Origin: Oegoconia quadripuncta
Taxonomy: Eukaryota > Arthropoda > Insecta > Lepidoptera > Autostichidae
DNA length: 64,000 bases
Direction of reading: 5' to 3'
Assembly: GCA_949316235.1 (NCBI GenBank)
Contig: OX438745.1
Location: 501,001 to 565,000 of the forward strand
Of this stretch, positions 1-10,110 are shown in pieces. Every line of letters starts with the position of its first letter. Position 1 is the stretch's first letter. A program made the translations under genes and the position numbers. A model generated the notes under the pieces. The model did no database searches. It was not told the origin of the DNA and saw nothing but the letters and a program-made list of their open reading frames with translations.

Positions 1-379
1 TGTCCCGTCGCTTAGTCTTTCATATAAAAAAACCGCACTCAAATTGGACCATTTTACTGAGATACGTCCGGTGACACACAACACTGTCAAACTCATGGTT
101 AAAAGTAACCGTTGATCACTGTCTTCGACTACACTGTGACACGGGTCATTAGGGCACATTACCTTTCCCATTGTTCGTTACCCCTGACTATGTTGTACCA
201 GAATGTGCAAATGTTTTTTGTTTTGCAAAGAAAGCGGACGGCAGAGTTTCGCAGAGCATACGAGTGTCTTTTGTTTTCACTGCAAAATTGTGTCTCAGTT
301 ACAAGACTTTTTTACGTGAGACTATATATTTTAACCGACTTCCAAATAGGAGGAGGTTATACATACATATACATACATG

Positions 380-975
380 TCACGCTTGTTTCCCGTAGGG
401 GTTGACAGAGACCACAGACTTCCTCTTGCTACGATCCTGACACACCTCTTCTGCTTCCTTCACTCTCATAAGGTTGTTTATACATGATCGTCGGTTTAGG
501 ATACTTTTGACTTGGCCTTTCTTTAAGACGTCCCCGATTTGATCATGGTACGTTCGTCGTGGTCTTCCCCTACCAACACTATCATCCACATTCTTTTTTC
601 TTTTTTCATTCATCCTCTCCACATGTCCAAACCATCTCAGCATACCTTTTTCAATCTTTGTCACTACGTCTTAATTCACACTGCTTAACTCCCTAATTAC
701 ACTATTCCTGATTCTATCTTTCAGAGTCACCCCATTCATACTTCTCAATGATCTCATTTCCTCTGCATATTTATTTTCATTCTTCTTTTGCCATACCCAG
801 CATTCACTCCCGTAAGTCAGTGTTGGAATCAGCACCAGGTTATAAATTCGACGAAAAGCGACAGGAGGTCTTTGACGGCGTGGCCAGATTTTGACCTGAT
901 GTATCTCAATCTTGCGTGGTCCTATTAGAATGTTATTTTTTTTACAAGCTTTAACTTGCTTCGTATGATGTAACA
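380..975 (-). mobile_element. RTE-like LINE fragment, RT C-terminus, frameshifted
   Basis: Two minus-strand reading frames join into the end of a non-LTR reverse transcriptase. The upstream part (971 down to 671) has 'LIPTLTYGSECWVWQKK' and 'EMRSLRSMNGVTLKDRIRN'. The downstream part (664 down to 380) has '[16 protein letters not shown]' and '[13 protein letters not shown]'. These motifs are typical of lepidopteran RTE-type LINEs. The frame breaks near 665-670, so it is dead. No endonuclease or catalytic RT core remains. Confidence 0.85.
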
Positions 976-2225
976 TGTCGGTTCAAAATTTGCAAGTAAA
1001 ATTAGAACAATTTCCTGTTTAGCGAAGGAGTTAAAATTTTTCAAATTCGTTTAATTCTTGCTATGTATTTAAAGTATTTTTTTAGAAATTATATGTTTAA
1101 GGTTAAGCTATTTGATAAAAATCGGTTCAGCCGTTTCAAAAATTAACTTTCAACTAAGTTGTTTTGTATTTCAATTTATACGCTGTTTATCGTTCGGTTA
1201 TATCTTCGTCAGTTGTCAACCGATTTCAATAGAAAGAAAGAAAGAAAGAAAAAGTTTTTATTTGGCACCATTACTGTTTAACTTAAAATTAAGTAAATTA
1301 AAATACATGAAATGGTGGTGCCAAAAAGGCATCCACTCAGCATAATGTCGCGACACCGGAGCCCAGTGACGCGACGCTGGTATTCTGTGGACACCGGAGG
1401 ATGGAGACTGGAGAGTACAACACCGCACAGCACAAATACTAGTATGCAACCATAAAAGTGTTCGCAGAATTGGTTAATAAAGTGGTACAATGGCATTTCA
1501 TTGGATTTACGAAAGGAGAATTTGTTACAAGCATGTCAAGAGAAGAGAGCACAACCTTATTCGTTACCCGCTTATAAAAGAGGCGCAATGCTAATACAAC
1601 AATCAGCTACGTAAGTAACACTATTCTCAAGTGAAAAACTTAGATTTTGCTTCGATACATGTTATACAACTTGGCACAGTTCTTAAATTATACCTTACAT
1701 TTTTGTGAAATTAATAGGTGCATTTTATATTTGCGTTTAAAGGAAGGAATTGAAACAGAATTTCTGATTGGTGGTGGTATATTATTCCAGCATTTCGTAG
1801 CTGAATAACGAAAACTGCCACGAAATGCAGCTGTGTTGTGCCTCGGACACAATAGCCGTAGTAATTAGTTTTAGGGTTCACTACCTGTACTATTTGATAT
1901 TGTTAAGAAATGAGGCTAATTGGATTTTTGATAACAAAAAATTTTTGTAATTTTTCATACAAAACAAAACAGTCATACATAAAAAAAAATGTGAGGCTTA
2001 GTTCCTCTAGACGGTATGTCAGCAGGATTGTCTGCACTCTTGATATAATACCACTGAAAGTCTGTCTTGTGAGTTTTGTCTCTGTCTCTATTGGAAACAT
2101 TAGGATTTTTTAAAACAGTCTGAGTATCGTAGTGAAAAAATACCTTTAAACCTGGATATCTACCATGTAGAATCCGGTTCGACGGACCACAAAATAGCCT
2201 GTTATATAAAAAGGCATATTATGTA
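976..2225. other. No gene recognised; AT-rich stretch with a (GAAA)n tract
   Basis: A (GAAA)n tract near 1220-1245 is followed by about 100 bp ending near 1345. Read on the minus strand, this looks like a LINE 3' end with a (TTTC)n tail, but no coding part confirms it. Open frames at 1112-1345, 1258-1496 and 1903-2113 have no motif and overlap on both strands. I see nothing else. Confidence 0.4.
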
Positions 2226-2609
2226 CTGCTAAATTGCAGAGCCTTGAAAACCGTCGCAAAGTCGTCTGTCTCTCAGTTTATTACAGGATGAGTGTGCGTT
2301 GGAATTACATAATCTTATTCCACCGTCACCCTTCCATCTTCGGACCACTAGGCGTGGGGGGGGATTCCACCCGTATATAGTTAATATACCGAACATTCGC
2401 AATAAGTAGTTCGATTCTTCATTCATCATCCGAACAGCCAAGGCATTACTTCCGGCGTCTCTCTTTGTTGAATCCTACAACCTTGGGATCTTCAAGAGCA
2501 GAGTGAATAGGCATTTATTGGGATCACGTGCTTCATCTTCGACCACATCGTCACTTTCCATCAGGTGAGATTGTGGTCAAACGCGTATCCAGTCAATCAT
2601 AAAAAAAGG
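2226..2609 (+). mobile_element. LINE-K 3' end (RT C-terminus and tail)
   Basis: Starts at 'tgctaaattgcagagcc' and ends in a short A run. It encodes the tail of a non-LTR RT, with 'ESYNLGIFKSRVNRHL' followed by a serine-rich end and 'SLSIR*'. The N-terminal part is in another frame, so it is a broken copy. Homologous pieces lie at 4171, 8587, 26600, 30576 and 58040. Confidence 0.8.
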
Positions 2610-2747
2610 CTAATTGGTTTTTTAATGAAAAATAATTTATTTGACTCCACAAGCACTGGATCATGGCACATGACGATGATGATGAAGATCTTGGTAAGCT
2701 GTGGTATGAAACAAATAAATTGTACATTGATAATACATAATGTATTA

Positions 2748-3250
2748 AATGAATGTATGTAAGGAAAAATATAGAATCGTTTAAGAAAAATAGTGATATA
2801 CATAATGTTAATACCAGAGATAAAAATAAACTTGCTGTTCATGTCAGCCGTTTACACAAAGTCACTAAGTCATTTAAGGGGCAATGTATACGCTTTTATA
2901 ATAAGGTTCCAGTGGACATTCAAAATTTAACTTTAAATAAATTCAAAACCATCATAAAACAGACATTATTTACCAAAGGCTATTATTATAAAATTTCTGA
3001 CTATCTGGATGATAAGCAAGCATGGACATAGACCGCTCGGCGATATTCAGTCTAATTATACAATATAATATAATTGTAATCCAAACTTATTTAAAAGAGC
3101 AACCCTTGAGTTTCTTGCTCGTTTTTCTCTGGGGAATCTGCTTTGCGAATGAGCAATAATGTCAATAATTTTAATGTTAAGATAAAAAATGTGACGTTTT
3201 CAAGTGATAATCTTTATCCTACGAAATAAATATTTTTTGACTTTGACTTC
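2748..3250 (+). mobile_element. CR1-like LINE 3' end
   Basis: Encodes the last about 90 residues of an RT C-terminal domain, with 'RLHKVTKSFKGQCIRFYNKV' and 'YYKISDYLDDKQAWT*'. The 3' UTR has 'gagtttcttgctcg' and ends in a short TTTGAC repeat. It is 5'-truncated and nearly identical to the longer minus-strand copy at 22077-22855. Confidence 0.85.
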
Positions 3251-3544
3251 AATCAGATACCAGCAAATGGCTCAAAAATGCTTCGCAAATTTTGAAACGG
3301 ACAACTTAAATACGAACATAAACATAAATACACAAAGCAAACAGTCTCACCATCAAACTTAGTAAAATGTCAAATCATCAAAAGCCACGCTTAAAAAGAA
3401 TACAATAACTGGCTAAATGCCTAAAGTACACATATTATGTAATCCAACAAATTATGTATTTCACAATTTCATGGCATCTGATAACGGCTTAGTCATGCAA
3501 TGACTTCATGAAAATAAAGAGAGCTGATCGAAGGGGAGATATTG
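3251..3544. other. No feature recognised
   Basis: Plain AT-rich sequence between a CR1-like tail and the minisatellite. No motif or long open frame. Confidence 0.3.
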
Positions 3545-4545
3545 TCATCGAATCAGGTATTTGGAACAAATTCTTCTATGAAATTAGTGATCGCAAGCCT
3601 GTGTTCCAAATGAGGAAATTGGGACGAATTCTCAGTGAAATTAGTTATCGCAAACCTGTGTTCCAAATGAGGGACTTTGGACGAATTCTTCCGTGGAATT
3701 AGTGATTGCGAACCTGTGTTCTAACTAGGGAATTGGGGATGAATTCTTCTGTGAAATTAATGATCGCAAACCTGTGTTCCAAATGAGGGAATTGGGATGA
3801 ATTCTCAGTGAAATTAGTGATCGCAAGCCTGTGTTCCAAATGAGGAAATTGGGACGAATTCTCAGTGAAATTAGTTATCGCAAACCTGTGTTCCAAATGA
3901 GGGAATTTGGACGAATTCTTCCGTGGAATTAGTGATTGCGAACCTGTGTTCTAACTAGGGAATTGGGGATGAATTCTTCTGTGAAATTAATGATCGCAAA
4001 CCTGTGTTCCAAATGAGGGAATTGGGATGAATTCTCTCGTGGAATAGCGACCGGAGGGGTAATCGCGAACCTGTGTTACAAATGAGAGCATTGGGACGAA
4101 TTCTTCCATGAAATTTGTGATCGTGGACCCGTGTTCCAAACTAAGGAATTGGGAACAAATTCTCTTATAAAATTAGTTTTTTTTATACTTGACTGGATTC
4201 GCGTTTGCCCACAATCTAACCTGATGGAAAGTGATGGTGTGGTCGGAGATGAAGAACGCGATCCCATTAAATGTCGATTCACTCTGCTCTTGAAGATCCC
4301 AAGGTTGTAGGATTCAGGAAAGACTGACGCCGGAAGGGAGTTCCATGCCTTGGCTGTTCGGATGATGATGGTGATCGCAAAACTGTATTCTAAATGAGGG
4401 AATTGAAACGAATTTTTTATGAAATCAATGATCGTAAATCTATGTTGCAAACGAGTGAATTGGAATAAATTTTCCCGTGAAACTAGTGATTTAACCTGTG
4501 TTCTAAACGAGGAAATAGGGACAGATTCTCCCACGAAATTACACT
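3545..4545. repeat. 57/58-bp minisatellite with a 230-bp higher-order unit
   Basis: Tandem copies of a unit with 'cctgtgttccaaatgaggg' and 'gaattctt'. Spacings of the phrase 'gcraacct' from 3593 are 57, 58, 58 and 57 bp, and the same four-unit block then repeats (3593 to 3823). A LINE-K fragment interrupts it at 4171-4371, after which diverged units resume to about 4545. Open frames here are periodic translations of the repeat, not genes. Confidence 0.9.
4171..4371 (-). mobile_element. LINE-K fragment inserted in the minisatellite
   Basis: The minus strand encodes 'RTAKAWNSLPASVFPESYNL' and 'GIFKSRVNRHL', with the poly-T side at 4171. The minisatellite reads 'aaattag' before it and 'gtgatcgc' after it, so the insertion is younger than the array. 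The copy is 5'-truncated. Confidence 0.85.
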
Positions 4546-4726
4546 TTATGATAAACTAGTTTATACCCGTGACTTCGCGCTCGTGGAAAAGGTTGTTTTC
4601 TTTTCCTTCCGATTATCATATACAGGTATGTAAAAACGATTCTAGCTAACCGTTTCTCTTACGAAATATTGGCAGTAAATGCTTTTAGTACTGTAGACAT
4701 AATCATCTATATTTGTAAAAACTCAC

Positions 4727-4916
4727 CGAATCTCCAAATAATTGCTTTGTCCAACTGGTAAGCTCCGCGACTTAATGACAATCTCCTCCAGTAGACTAAT
4801 GAGGCCGGCAATAAGTCCGTCTGTAAGTGATGGGGCGCTTAATGAGAACTCAGGATTGATGCTCTCTGTCACACTCGTGTGGTTTAGTGTAGGAACTTCA
4901 AGGAATGGGTCTTCGC
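4727..4916 (-). CDS. Candidate host exon, unknown protein
   Basis: On the minus strand, 190 bp lie between an acceptor-like 'tttcacacag' and a donor-like 'gtgagt'. The segment has 62 full codons plus 2 bp at each end (phase 2 both sides). The product contains 'SLTDGLIAGLISLLEEIVIK' and 'SRSLPVGQSNYLEIR', with no repeat match in this window. The next in-frame codon after 'EIR' is TGA, so it could also be a terminal exon. The frame stays open upstream into repeat F, whose edge supplies the acceptor, so splicing is uncertain. I do not recognise the family. Confidence 0.4.
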
Positions 4917-5120
4917 CTGTGTGAAATAGTTTTATCGCGGGTATGTTTAATTTGTTTATATAAATTTGATAAAAAAATTAATATTGATAAAAAGTATCCT
5001 ATGTCTTAATCCAGGGTCCAATTTACCTATATATGGAATTTCATCCAAATCCGTTCAGCCGTTTTGCCGTGATTGAGCAACAAACAAACATCCAAATTTT
5101 CGCATTTATTATATTGTATT
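4911..5120 (+). repeat. Repeat F copy
   Basis: Has 'cttcgcctgtgtgaaatag', then 'tccaaatccgttcagccg', ending 'ttttcgcatttattatattg'. Other copies or pieces are at 13832, 16909, 25127 and 29145. A related 'gacttcgcgctcgtgg' piece at 4571 may be the far end of an older copy. Confidence 0.65.
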
Positions 5121-5124
5121 AGAT

Positions 5125-5270
5125 CAGAAAATTGTCTTTATTATGGAGGTACACAGGGTACACTTAAAATAGATAGTAAATTTTTTAAGCTACAGCTTGT
5201 TAAACAGGCAATTTTCCACGGTGAAGAACAAGCAAAAAACTCTATGGGTTGCTTCATATAATTGGATGAC
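5125..5270 (-). mobile_element. CR1-like LINE 3' UTR fragment
   Basis: The reverse complement has 'cttgttcttcaccgtgg', 'aagtgtaccctgtgtacct' and an 'aataaag' end, matching the 3' UTRs at 26385-26510 and 49440-49600. Non-coding remnant. Confidence 0.75.
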
Positions 5271-5440
5271 AATCATACATTGACATAACCAGCTTGTTTG
5301 GATCTCAGGATATTTCGCAATGGATTTAGTAGTGATGATGCACTCTGGAGATAGAGAGGGGACCCTCATTAGTTCGGTTTTTTGATAATTTTTGGCGGTT
5401 TAATTATTAATGCTATGCTTTTTTATTTTAAAAGTTATAA

Positions 5441-5677
5441 CAATAATAATAATAAATATTTCGGACACTTACACCAATCATCTAGTCCCAAACTAAGCAA
5501 AGCTTGTACTATGGATACTAGATAACGGATAAACATACATAAAAATTTATATAAAGATCCATGACTCAGGAATAAATGTGTATATTCATCACACAAATAT
5601 TTACCCGTCGCGGGATTCGAACCCGCAACCGTTGGTTTCGCTGACAGGTCACTATCCACTACACCAAACGGTCGTCA
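5441..5677 (-). mobile_element. SINE-C, full length
   Basis: Minus-strand tRNA-like head with A box 'ttggtgtagtggatagtg' and B box 'gggttcgaatcccgcgacgg'. The body has 'tagtatccatagtacaagc' and the tail is (AAT)n at the left edge. The head extends into an unrelated body, which marks it as a SINE rather than a tRNA gene. Confidence 0.85.
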
Positions 5678-5757
5678 TTATTATATTATTTTTATACCAT
5701 CTCTAAGTGCCACTGCAAAACAGAAATTGTATTTACATCAATGTATACTATAATTGT

Positions 5758-5832
5758 AGAGCGTCGGTGGCTCAGCGGTTAAGACGCGGTCTCCCAATTT
5801 AGGAGGTCCGGGTTCGATTCCCAGTTAGGTCA
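5758..5832 (+). mobile_element. SINE-D tRNA-like head
   Basis: 'gcgtcggtggctcagcggtt' (A box) and 'gggttcgattcccag' (B box) are spaced as in a tRNA, but the acceptor ends do not pair. The first 27 bp recur at 19898. Probably a 5' SINE fragment. Confidence 0.6.
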
Positions 5833-5849
5833 ATATACCAAGGAGTTTT

Positions 5850-6030
5850 TAAATTTCAATCAATCAATCAATCAAGTACACTTTATTGCACAAAATTCTA
5901 CAATACACTTCTTAAATATAGCTACAGAAAAATTATAATTGTTCAACCAGGCGCTCTTATCGCTATTAAGCGATTTCTACCAGACAACCTTTGGGTAGAG
6001 AAAAAAAAATAAAGAAAAGTAGAACGGGAT
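5850..6030 (-). mobile_element. LINE 3' end with (TTGA)n tail
   Basis: Read on the minus strand it has 'cgataagagcgcctgg' and 'tgcaataaagtgtacttga', ending in TTGA repeats (the 'tcaatcaatcaatcaat' run). This is the usual 3' UTR form of CR1/Jockey-type LINEs. No coding part is kept. Confidence 0.6.
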
Positions 6031-6225
6031 AAAAGCAAGTAGGTTTGTGCACCAATGATTTAAAAAATATATATATAAAATAATCGATATCAAACAATAG
6101 ACATAAACACACATACGTTAGATATGAACATCAACTGACATGCAATGATAGTGTAAAATATACGTACATACATACATATACAATCATACAAAATTTAATT
6201 ACTTATATGCATTTATCCGACTGCT
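6031..6225. other. AT-rich filler
   Basis: Only dinucleotide-rich and 'acatacatac' sequence; nothing recognised. Confidence 0.3.
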
Positions 6226-6405
6226 CTTAAACGGTGAAGGAAAACGTCGTGAGGAACCCTGCATGCCTGAGAAATAAAAATTCAAAGGCATGTGAAGTCC
6301 CCAACCCGCATTGGGCCAGCGTGGTGGACTATGGCCCATACTCCTTCATATACGAGGCCTATATCCCTCCAGTGGAATGTTTACGGGCTGATGATGATGA
6401 TACTA
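6226..6405 (-). mobile_element. RTE-like LINE 3' end
   Basis: Reverse complement of the 'catcatcagcccgtaaac', 'catcccactg' and 'cccaatgcgggttggggac' tail that also occurs at 14783, 17279, 22990 and 55905. Non-coding remnant. Confidence 0.7.
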
Positions 6406-6540
6406 TAATTAATAGATATCACTTCGAAATATAACTTAACTTACTGTGTGTTTGTTACAGGTAAAAACTACGTAGAGGTTGCAAAGAATATAAATAGACG
6501 AAGAAAGCGAAAAGTACGTAATATACCTAGATAGCTAAAT

Positions 6541-6745
6541 TAGCTAGCTACCACCATCTTATCTAAATCTGCCGCCAAGCAGCAATGTTAATAGCATTGT
6601 TGTATTCCTGTTGTCAGAGATAAGATAGCCAGTCCCCCAAATGTGTTGGGGTTTCCGGGCCAGTACGCTTCCACCTTCGACCTCATCTTCACTTAACATC
6701 AGATGTGATTGAGGTCAAGTCCCAACCCGTTGTGCATAAAAAAAA
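6541..6745 (+). mobile_element. SINE-A, 5'-truncated
   Basis: Begins at 'tagctagctaccaccatctt', has 'ttgggggtttccgg'-type body sequence and 'aacatcagatgtgattgag', and ends in an 8-bp A tail. The tRNA-like head is missing. Confidence 0.85.
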
Positions 6746-7149
6746 TGTGGATTTCTGTGTTACCTCCTGTAGTCCAAACTTGCTAGGTGTGGTTTGAGTC
6801 GTGTTGATGCACGTAGGATTATGTCATTTAGGTTAAGTGAAATGTATCCACATATAAAATGCCCTACCACCAATCAAACCGAGTACTAAATATGTACCCC
6901 GCTGGAATTGTAGTGGCGTTGATAAATACAAAATGCCCTAAAGGAAAAAGAATTACTAACGACTTTCTTTTTGGGTGGGGATAATTAAATCTTTTTTAGC
7001 TATAGATAACTAGAAAAACCTTTTAAACTAAAGACTCTAAAACACGTATTCAGCCCCAAAATCTCAGCAAGGTAGAAAACGTTATCGTTATCATGTGGGA
7101 GGTACCCAGGATGCTAGCAGCATTACCTTTACATTACATTCAAATTAAA
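6746..7149. other. No gene recognised
   Basis: Contains one SINE-A-like scrap ('aaaatgccctaccaccaatc', about 6857-6895). Otherwise nothing. Confidence 0.3.
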
Positions 7150-7428
7150 TTTCTATCCACATCACCTGGATGAGTGGAAGTCTACCACTGTACGTTTCTC
7201 AAGAAACTTCTTACCACGTACGACCACCCTGTGGAACGGACTTCCGGCAGCGGTATTCCCGAACGAGTACGACATTGGAACCTTCAAAAAACGAGCCTAC
7301 ACCTTCCTCAAAGGCCGGCAACGCATCTGTGACCCTTTTGGTGTTGCGGGCGTCCATGGGCGGCGGTGATTGCTTTCCATCGGGTGACCCGCATGCTCGT
7401 TTGCCGCCCTCTCATATAAAAAAATAAA
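7150..7428 (+). mobile_element. LINE-J RT C-terminus and 3' end
   Basis: One frame encodes '[20 protein letters not shown]' and '[19 protein letters not shown]', followed by 'GVAGVHGRR*'. This is the usual C-terminus of Jockey-like LINEs in moths. It ends 'tcatataaaaaaataaaaaa'. Copies are at 18523 (minus) and 59870. Confidence 0.85.
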
Positions 7429-7443
7429 AAAAAAATTACCTCG

Positions 7444-7515
7444 TTAAATAACAATAATGATGCGTTGACCAAGGTAGGCGCCAGCTCTACGATCGCCCGA
7501 TATCTTAATAAGGCG
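7444..7515 (-). mobile_element. Scrap of retroelement protein C-terminus
   Basis: The minus strand encodes 'SRLIKISGDRRAGAYLGQRI', matching the module seen more fully at 14940-15352. Too short to classify. Confidence 0.6.
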
Positions 7516-7654
7516 AGAAAAAAGCTTCATAAAAATTACACTAATGAAGCCAGGCATCTCTATCTTCCAAGTAAAAGCAATGTATTGGTACTCCTCACCT
7601 ATTCCATTCCATGGGCTTTCTACTTCAGTCTTCAACTTTGTAGCATAGTCCATT

Positions 7655-7935
7655 TAAAATTTTAGGCTTTTATAACATTTGGATGATAAGAATGCGTGGA
7701 CATGAACCGCTCGGCAATATCCAGTATATTTTGTACTTATTTTTCTTTGTCCAATCATAAACTTTACAATTATTTCAAATTGTATTTGTATTGACTTATT
7801 TAAAAAGAGTTTCTTGCTCGTTCTTCTCTGGGGAGACTGCCTAGTGAATGAGCGATAACTGTATGTCATGACGATTTCAAATGTTATTCTAATAACTTAC
7901 GAAATAAGACATTTTTAATTTAATTTGATTTGAGT
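7655..7935 (+). mobile_element. CR1-like LINE 3' end
   Basis: Starts at the codons for 'HLDDKNAWT*', then a 3' UTR with 'gagtttcttgctcgttcttc' and a TTTGA-type tail near 7910-7935. Same subfamily as 2748 and 22077. Confidence 0.8.
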
Positions 7936-8199
7936 CTCTCTCTTCAATAAATCTCATAAAGGCGTGGTCTTACGCGAACAAGCATGAAACTTGTCTTGTT
8001 GATTTACTCGTCGCCTCCTGTGCGAACTCTGCACTTTCTCTTGCTTTGTATTACGAGTGATCCCTACCGTTGGTTCTCAATTACACTTCACTTGAACCAG
8101 CCAGGAGCTGTTGCGTCTTGTTACGTCTTTACTATGAGAACACAGCCTCCTTCAAAGTCAAAGTTTCCTCAGTAAAAATATTGGGCGTTTAGTAACCAT
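7936..8199. other. No feature recognised
   Basis: Open frame 7984-8175 (63 codons) has no motif and no conserved context. Confidence 0.3.
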
Positions 8200-8233
8200 T
8201 TTTTTAAACGACTTCAATCAAAAAAGGTTGAGG

Positions 8234-8436
8234 GTAGCTATCACCATCTTATCTAAATCTGCCGCCAAGTAGCAATTATTATAGCATTGTTGTGTTCCGG
8301 TTGTCAAAAATAAGATAGCCAGTCCCCCAAATGTGTTCGGGTTTCCGGGTCAGTACGCTTCCACCTTCGACCTCATCTTCACTTAACATCAGGTGTTATT
8401 GAGGTCAAGTATGAAACCGTCGTGCATAAAAAAAAA
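8234..8436 (+). mobile_element. SINE-A, 5'-truncated, inside repeat I
   Basis: 'tagctatcaccatctta' through 'gtcgtgcataaaaaaaaa'. The tRNA head is absent. It lies between two halves of repeat I. Confidence 0.85.
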
Positions 8437-8586
8437 TGCTGTTGTATTTTTTTATGTATGTTCACCGATATCTTTTTAGATTTGGCGTCTGATTCGCGTG
8501 ATTCTTATTGTAAATGGAAGATGTTACCGTCAAATTGGTTCCATTGTAGTTTCAGTAAAATCGGATCAGTACTTTTTTTGTATTTT

Positions 8587-8840
8587 TTTTTTTATGATTG
8601 ACAGGATTCGCGTTTGACCACAATCTCACCTGATGGAAAGTGACGATGTGGTCGAAGATGAAACACGCGATCCCAGTAAATGCCTATTCACTCTGCTCTT
8701 GAAGATCCCAAGGTTGTAAGATTCAGGAAAGACTGACGCCGGAAGGGAGTTCCATGTCTTGGCTGTTCGCATTATGAATGAAGAATCGAACTTCTTAGTG
8801 CGAATGTTCGGTATATTAACTGTATACGGTATATTAAGGT
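8587..8840 (-). mobile_element. LINE-K 3' end, inside repeat I
   Basis: The minus strand encodes 'SSFIMRTAKTWNSLPASVFP' then 'ESYNLGIFKSRVNRHLLGSR'. Its poly-T side abuts 'gtacttttttt' at 8570-8590. 5'-truncated. Confidence 0.85.
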
Positions 8841-9118
8841 AAATAGGAGAACAGTTTGACACATTTCGAAGATTGTCTTGTTTGTATTGAAAAAGTGTAG
8901 AGAAGGTGTGAGAATCAATAAATATGACAAATCGAATACCCCAACGGCTCATCTGAACTATAGGAACGAGACGGGTCACCATCGTACAAAAATGATCAAG
9001 GTGATTGGCTAGAATCCAACGACACCTTGCACTTCAAAGTCGGTCAAACTATTTAGGTTACAGGTAGGTACTTCTACATACACGTACATACGAAAACCAT
9101 TACGTTCTTTTCTGTGGA

Positions 9119-9443
9119 TTTTTTTTTATGCATAACGGGTTACCACTTGACCTCAATCACACCCGATCTTAAATGAAGATAAGGCGAAAGGTGGAAGCAT
9201 ACTGACCCGAAACTCCCTTGTGGGACTGGCTATCTTATCTCTGACAACCGGAGCATAACAATGCAATTAACATGTTTGGCGGCAGACTTAGATAAGATGG
9301 TGGTAGTTAGCCAGGCGGACATTTAAAATGCCCTACCACCAACCAAACCGAGTACTTAAACATGTACCCCGCTGGAGATCGAACCCGCGCCCTCTGATTC
9401 GTAAATCCTATGTTGGTTACATTGAGCCACGGAGGCGGTTAAA
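9119..9443 (-). mobile_element. SINE-A, full length
   Basis: Poly-T at the left, 'gcataacgggttaccacttg', and at the right the tRNA-like head with B box 'gatcgaacccgcgccc' and 'gagccacggaggcggtt' (reverse orientation). Confidence 0.9.
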
Positions 9444-10021
9444 GCCACATAAAAAGCCACCTCCTTCGGATAAATAATATCGGATAAATAGCAATGATTA
9501 GTCCCATTGTCACTTCTTACCAAAGAATTATCGAATTTGAAAACCTCTAAGATACCAGTAGTAGGGGGTGAGAAGTTAGCATTCAATTTAAACTACCGTC
9601 AATATTTCACTAGTGTTGTGTTGAGTGTTGTCCGTGTGTGATCTAATTCACGTGTTGTTGTGTGCGTGAGGTAATTTGTGTTGTTTTCCGCGTGCCGAGC
9701 TCCTTTGTGCTAATGAAATGGATACGAATGGTCATGGGACTGAAGCCTTTGTAGTCGAGCGTAATTTTATGTGGGTCAAGACGGGTTTTTATATTGGAAA
9801 CTTAGTCAATGTTTGTCCTATTCGATACCAGGTGGTACGCCACTGCCAGTAAGCCAGTTTATTGGGTGCTACAACCATTTCAAGCCTATCAAAACTAGTG
9901 CAGAGTTTGATACTCGAGATCAAACTGTTAAAATTCGCGACACTGTAGAATATATAGTAATGTAACACGTGTGTCAATAATTCCGAGCTTCACATATGAA
10001 TTCTGTTTATTAACTCTTTTC
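9444..10021 (+). other. Unassigned; possible 5' leader of an unknown element
   Basis: GT-rich 9600-9700 ('tgttgtgttgagtgttgtcc') leads into the short frame at 9718-9852 and another open frame ending at 9965. It looks like a transcript leader, but nothing in the window shares it. Confidence 0.25.
9718..9852 (+). CDS. Small ORF, 44 codons, unknown
   Basis: Starts MDTNGHGTEAF and reaches 'VKTGFYIGNLVNVCPIRYQV' before TAA. A frame open from 9771 to 9965 continues as 'PVSQFIGCYNHFKPIKTSAE', so a single frameshift could split one older gene. An alternative ATG at 9713 is in a frame that stops after 13 codons. Possibly the N-terminus of a retroelement protein; not recognised. Confidence 0.25.
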   Translation: MDTNGHGTEAFVVERNFMWVKTGFYIGNLVNVCPIRYQVVRHCQ

Positions 10022-10110
10022 TAACGGATCAAATCAAAATATTTTATTTCATAGGATAAAATTATCACTTGAAAACGTCACTAATAATATTACATTAAGA
10101 TCACATAGTA
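10022..10110 (-). mobile_element. CR1-like LINE 3' terminal scrap
   Basis: 'caaaatattttatttcatag' and 'tatcacttgaaaacgtcac' match the end of the 22077-22855 element. Only the last about 90 bp are present. Confidence 0.75.

Larger units (their letters stand above)
8200..9010 (+). repeat. Repeat I copy split by two insertions
   Basis: Three blocks match the 34.7-35.4 kb repeat: 'aacgacttcaatcaaaaaag' (8204-8233), 'gtatgttcaccgatatc' to 'cggatcagtac' (8440-8580), and 'aaaaagtgtagagaaggtg' to 'gatcaaggtgattggct' (8845-9010). The gaps are filled by SINE-A and LINE-K. Confidence 0.7.

Noticed and set aside
1112..1496. Overlapping ORFs on both strands
   Set aside because: No motif, AT-rich, opposite-strand overlap; likely chance.
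3699..3896. Protein of 19-residue repeats (EHRFAITNFTENSSQFPHL)
   Set aside because: It is the translation of the 57-bp minisatellite; 58-bp units break the frame.
3545..4170. CRISPR-like direct repeats
   Set aside because: Units are contiguous with no unique spacers, in a eukaryotic repeat landscape.
5590..5677. tRNA gene on the minus strand (intact-looking A and B boxes)
   Set aside because: The same head occurs with the same non-tRNA body at 11256, 49241 and 55592, so it is a SINE.
6461..6513. 53-bp microexon (KNYVEVAKNINRRRKRK) between 'ttgttacag' and 'gtacgtaa'
   Set aside because: Similar 'gttacag' ends occur in repeat H and at 32590; too short and no support from neighbours.
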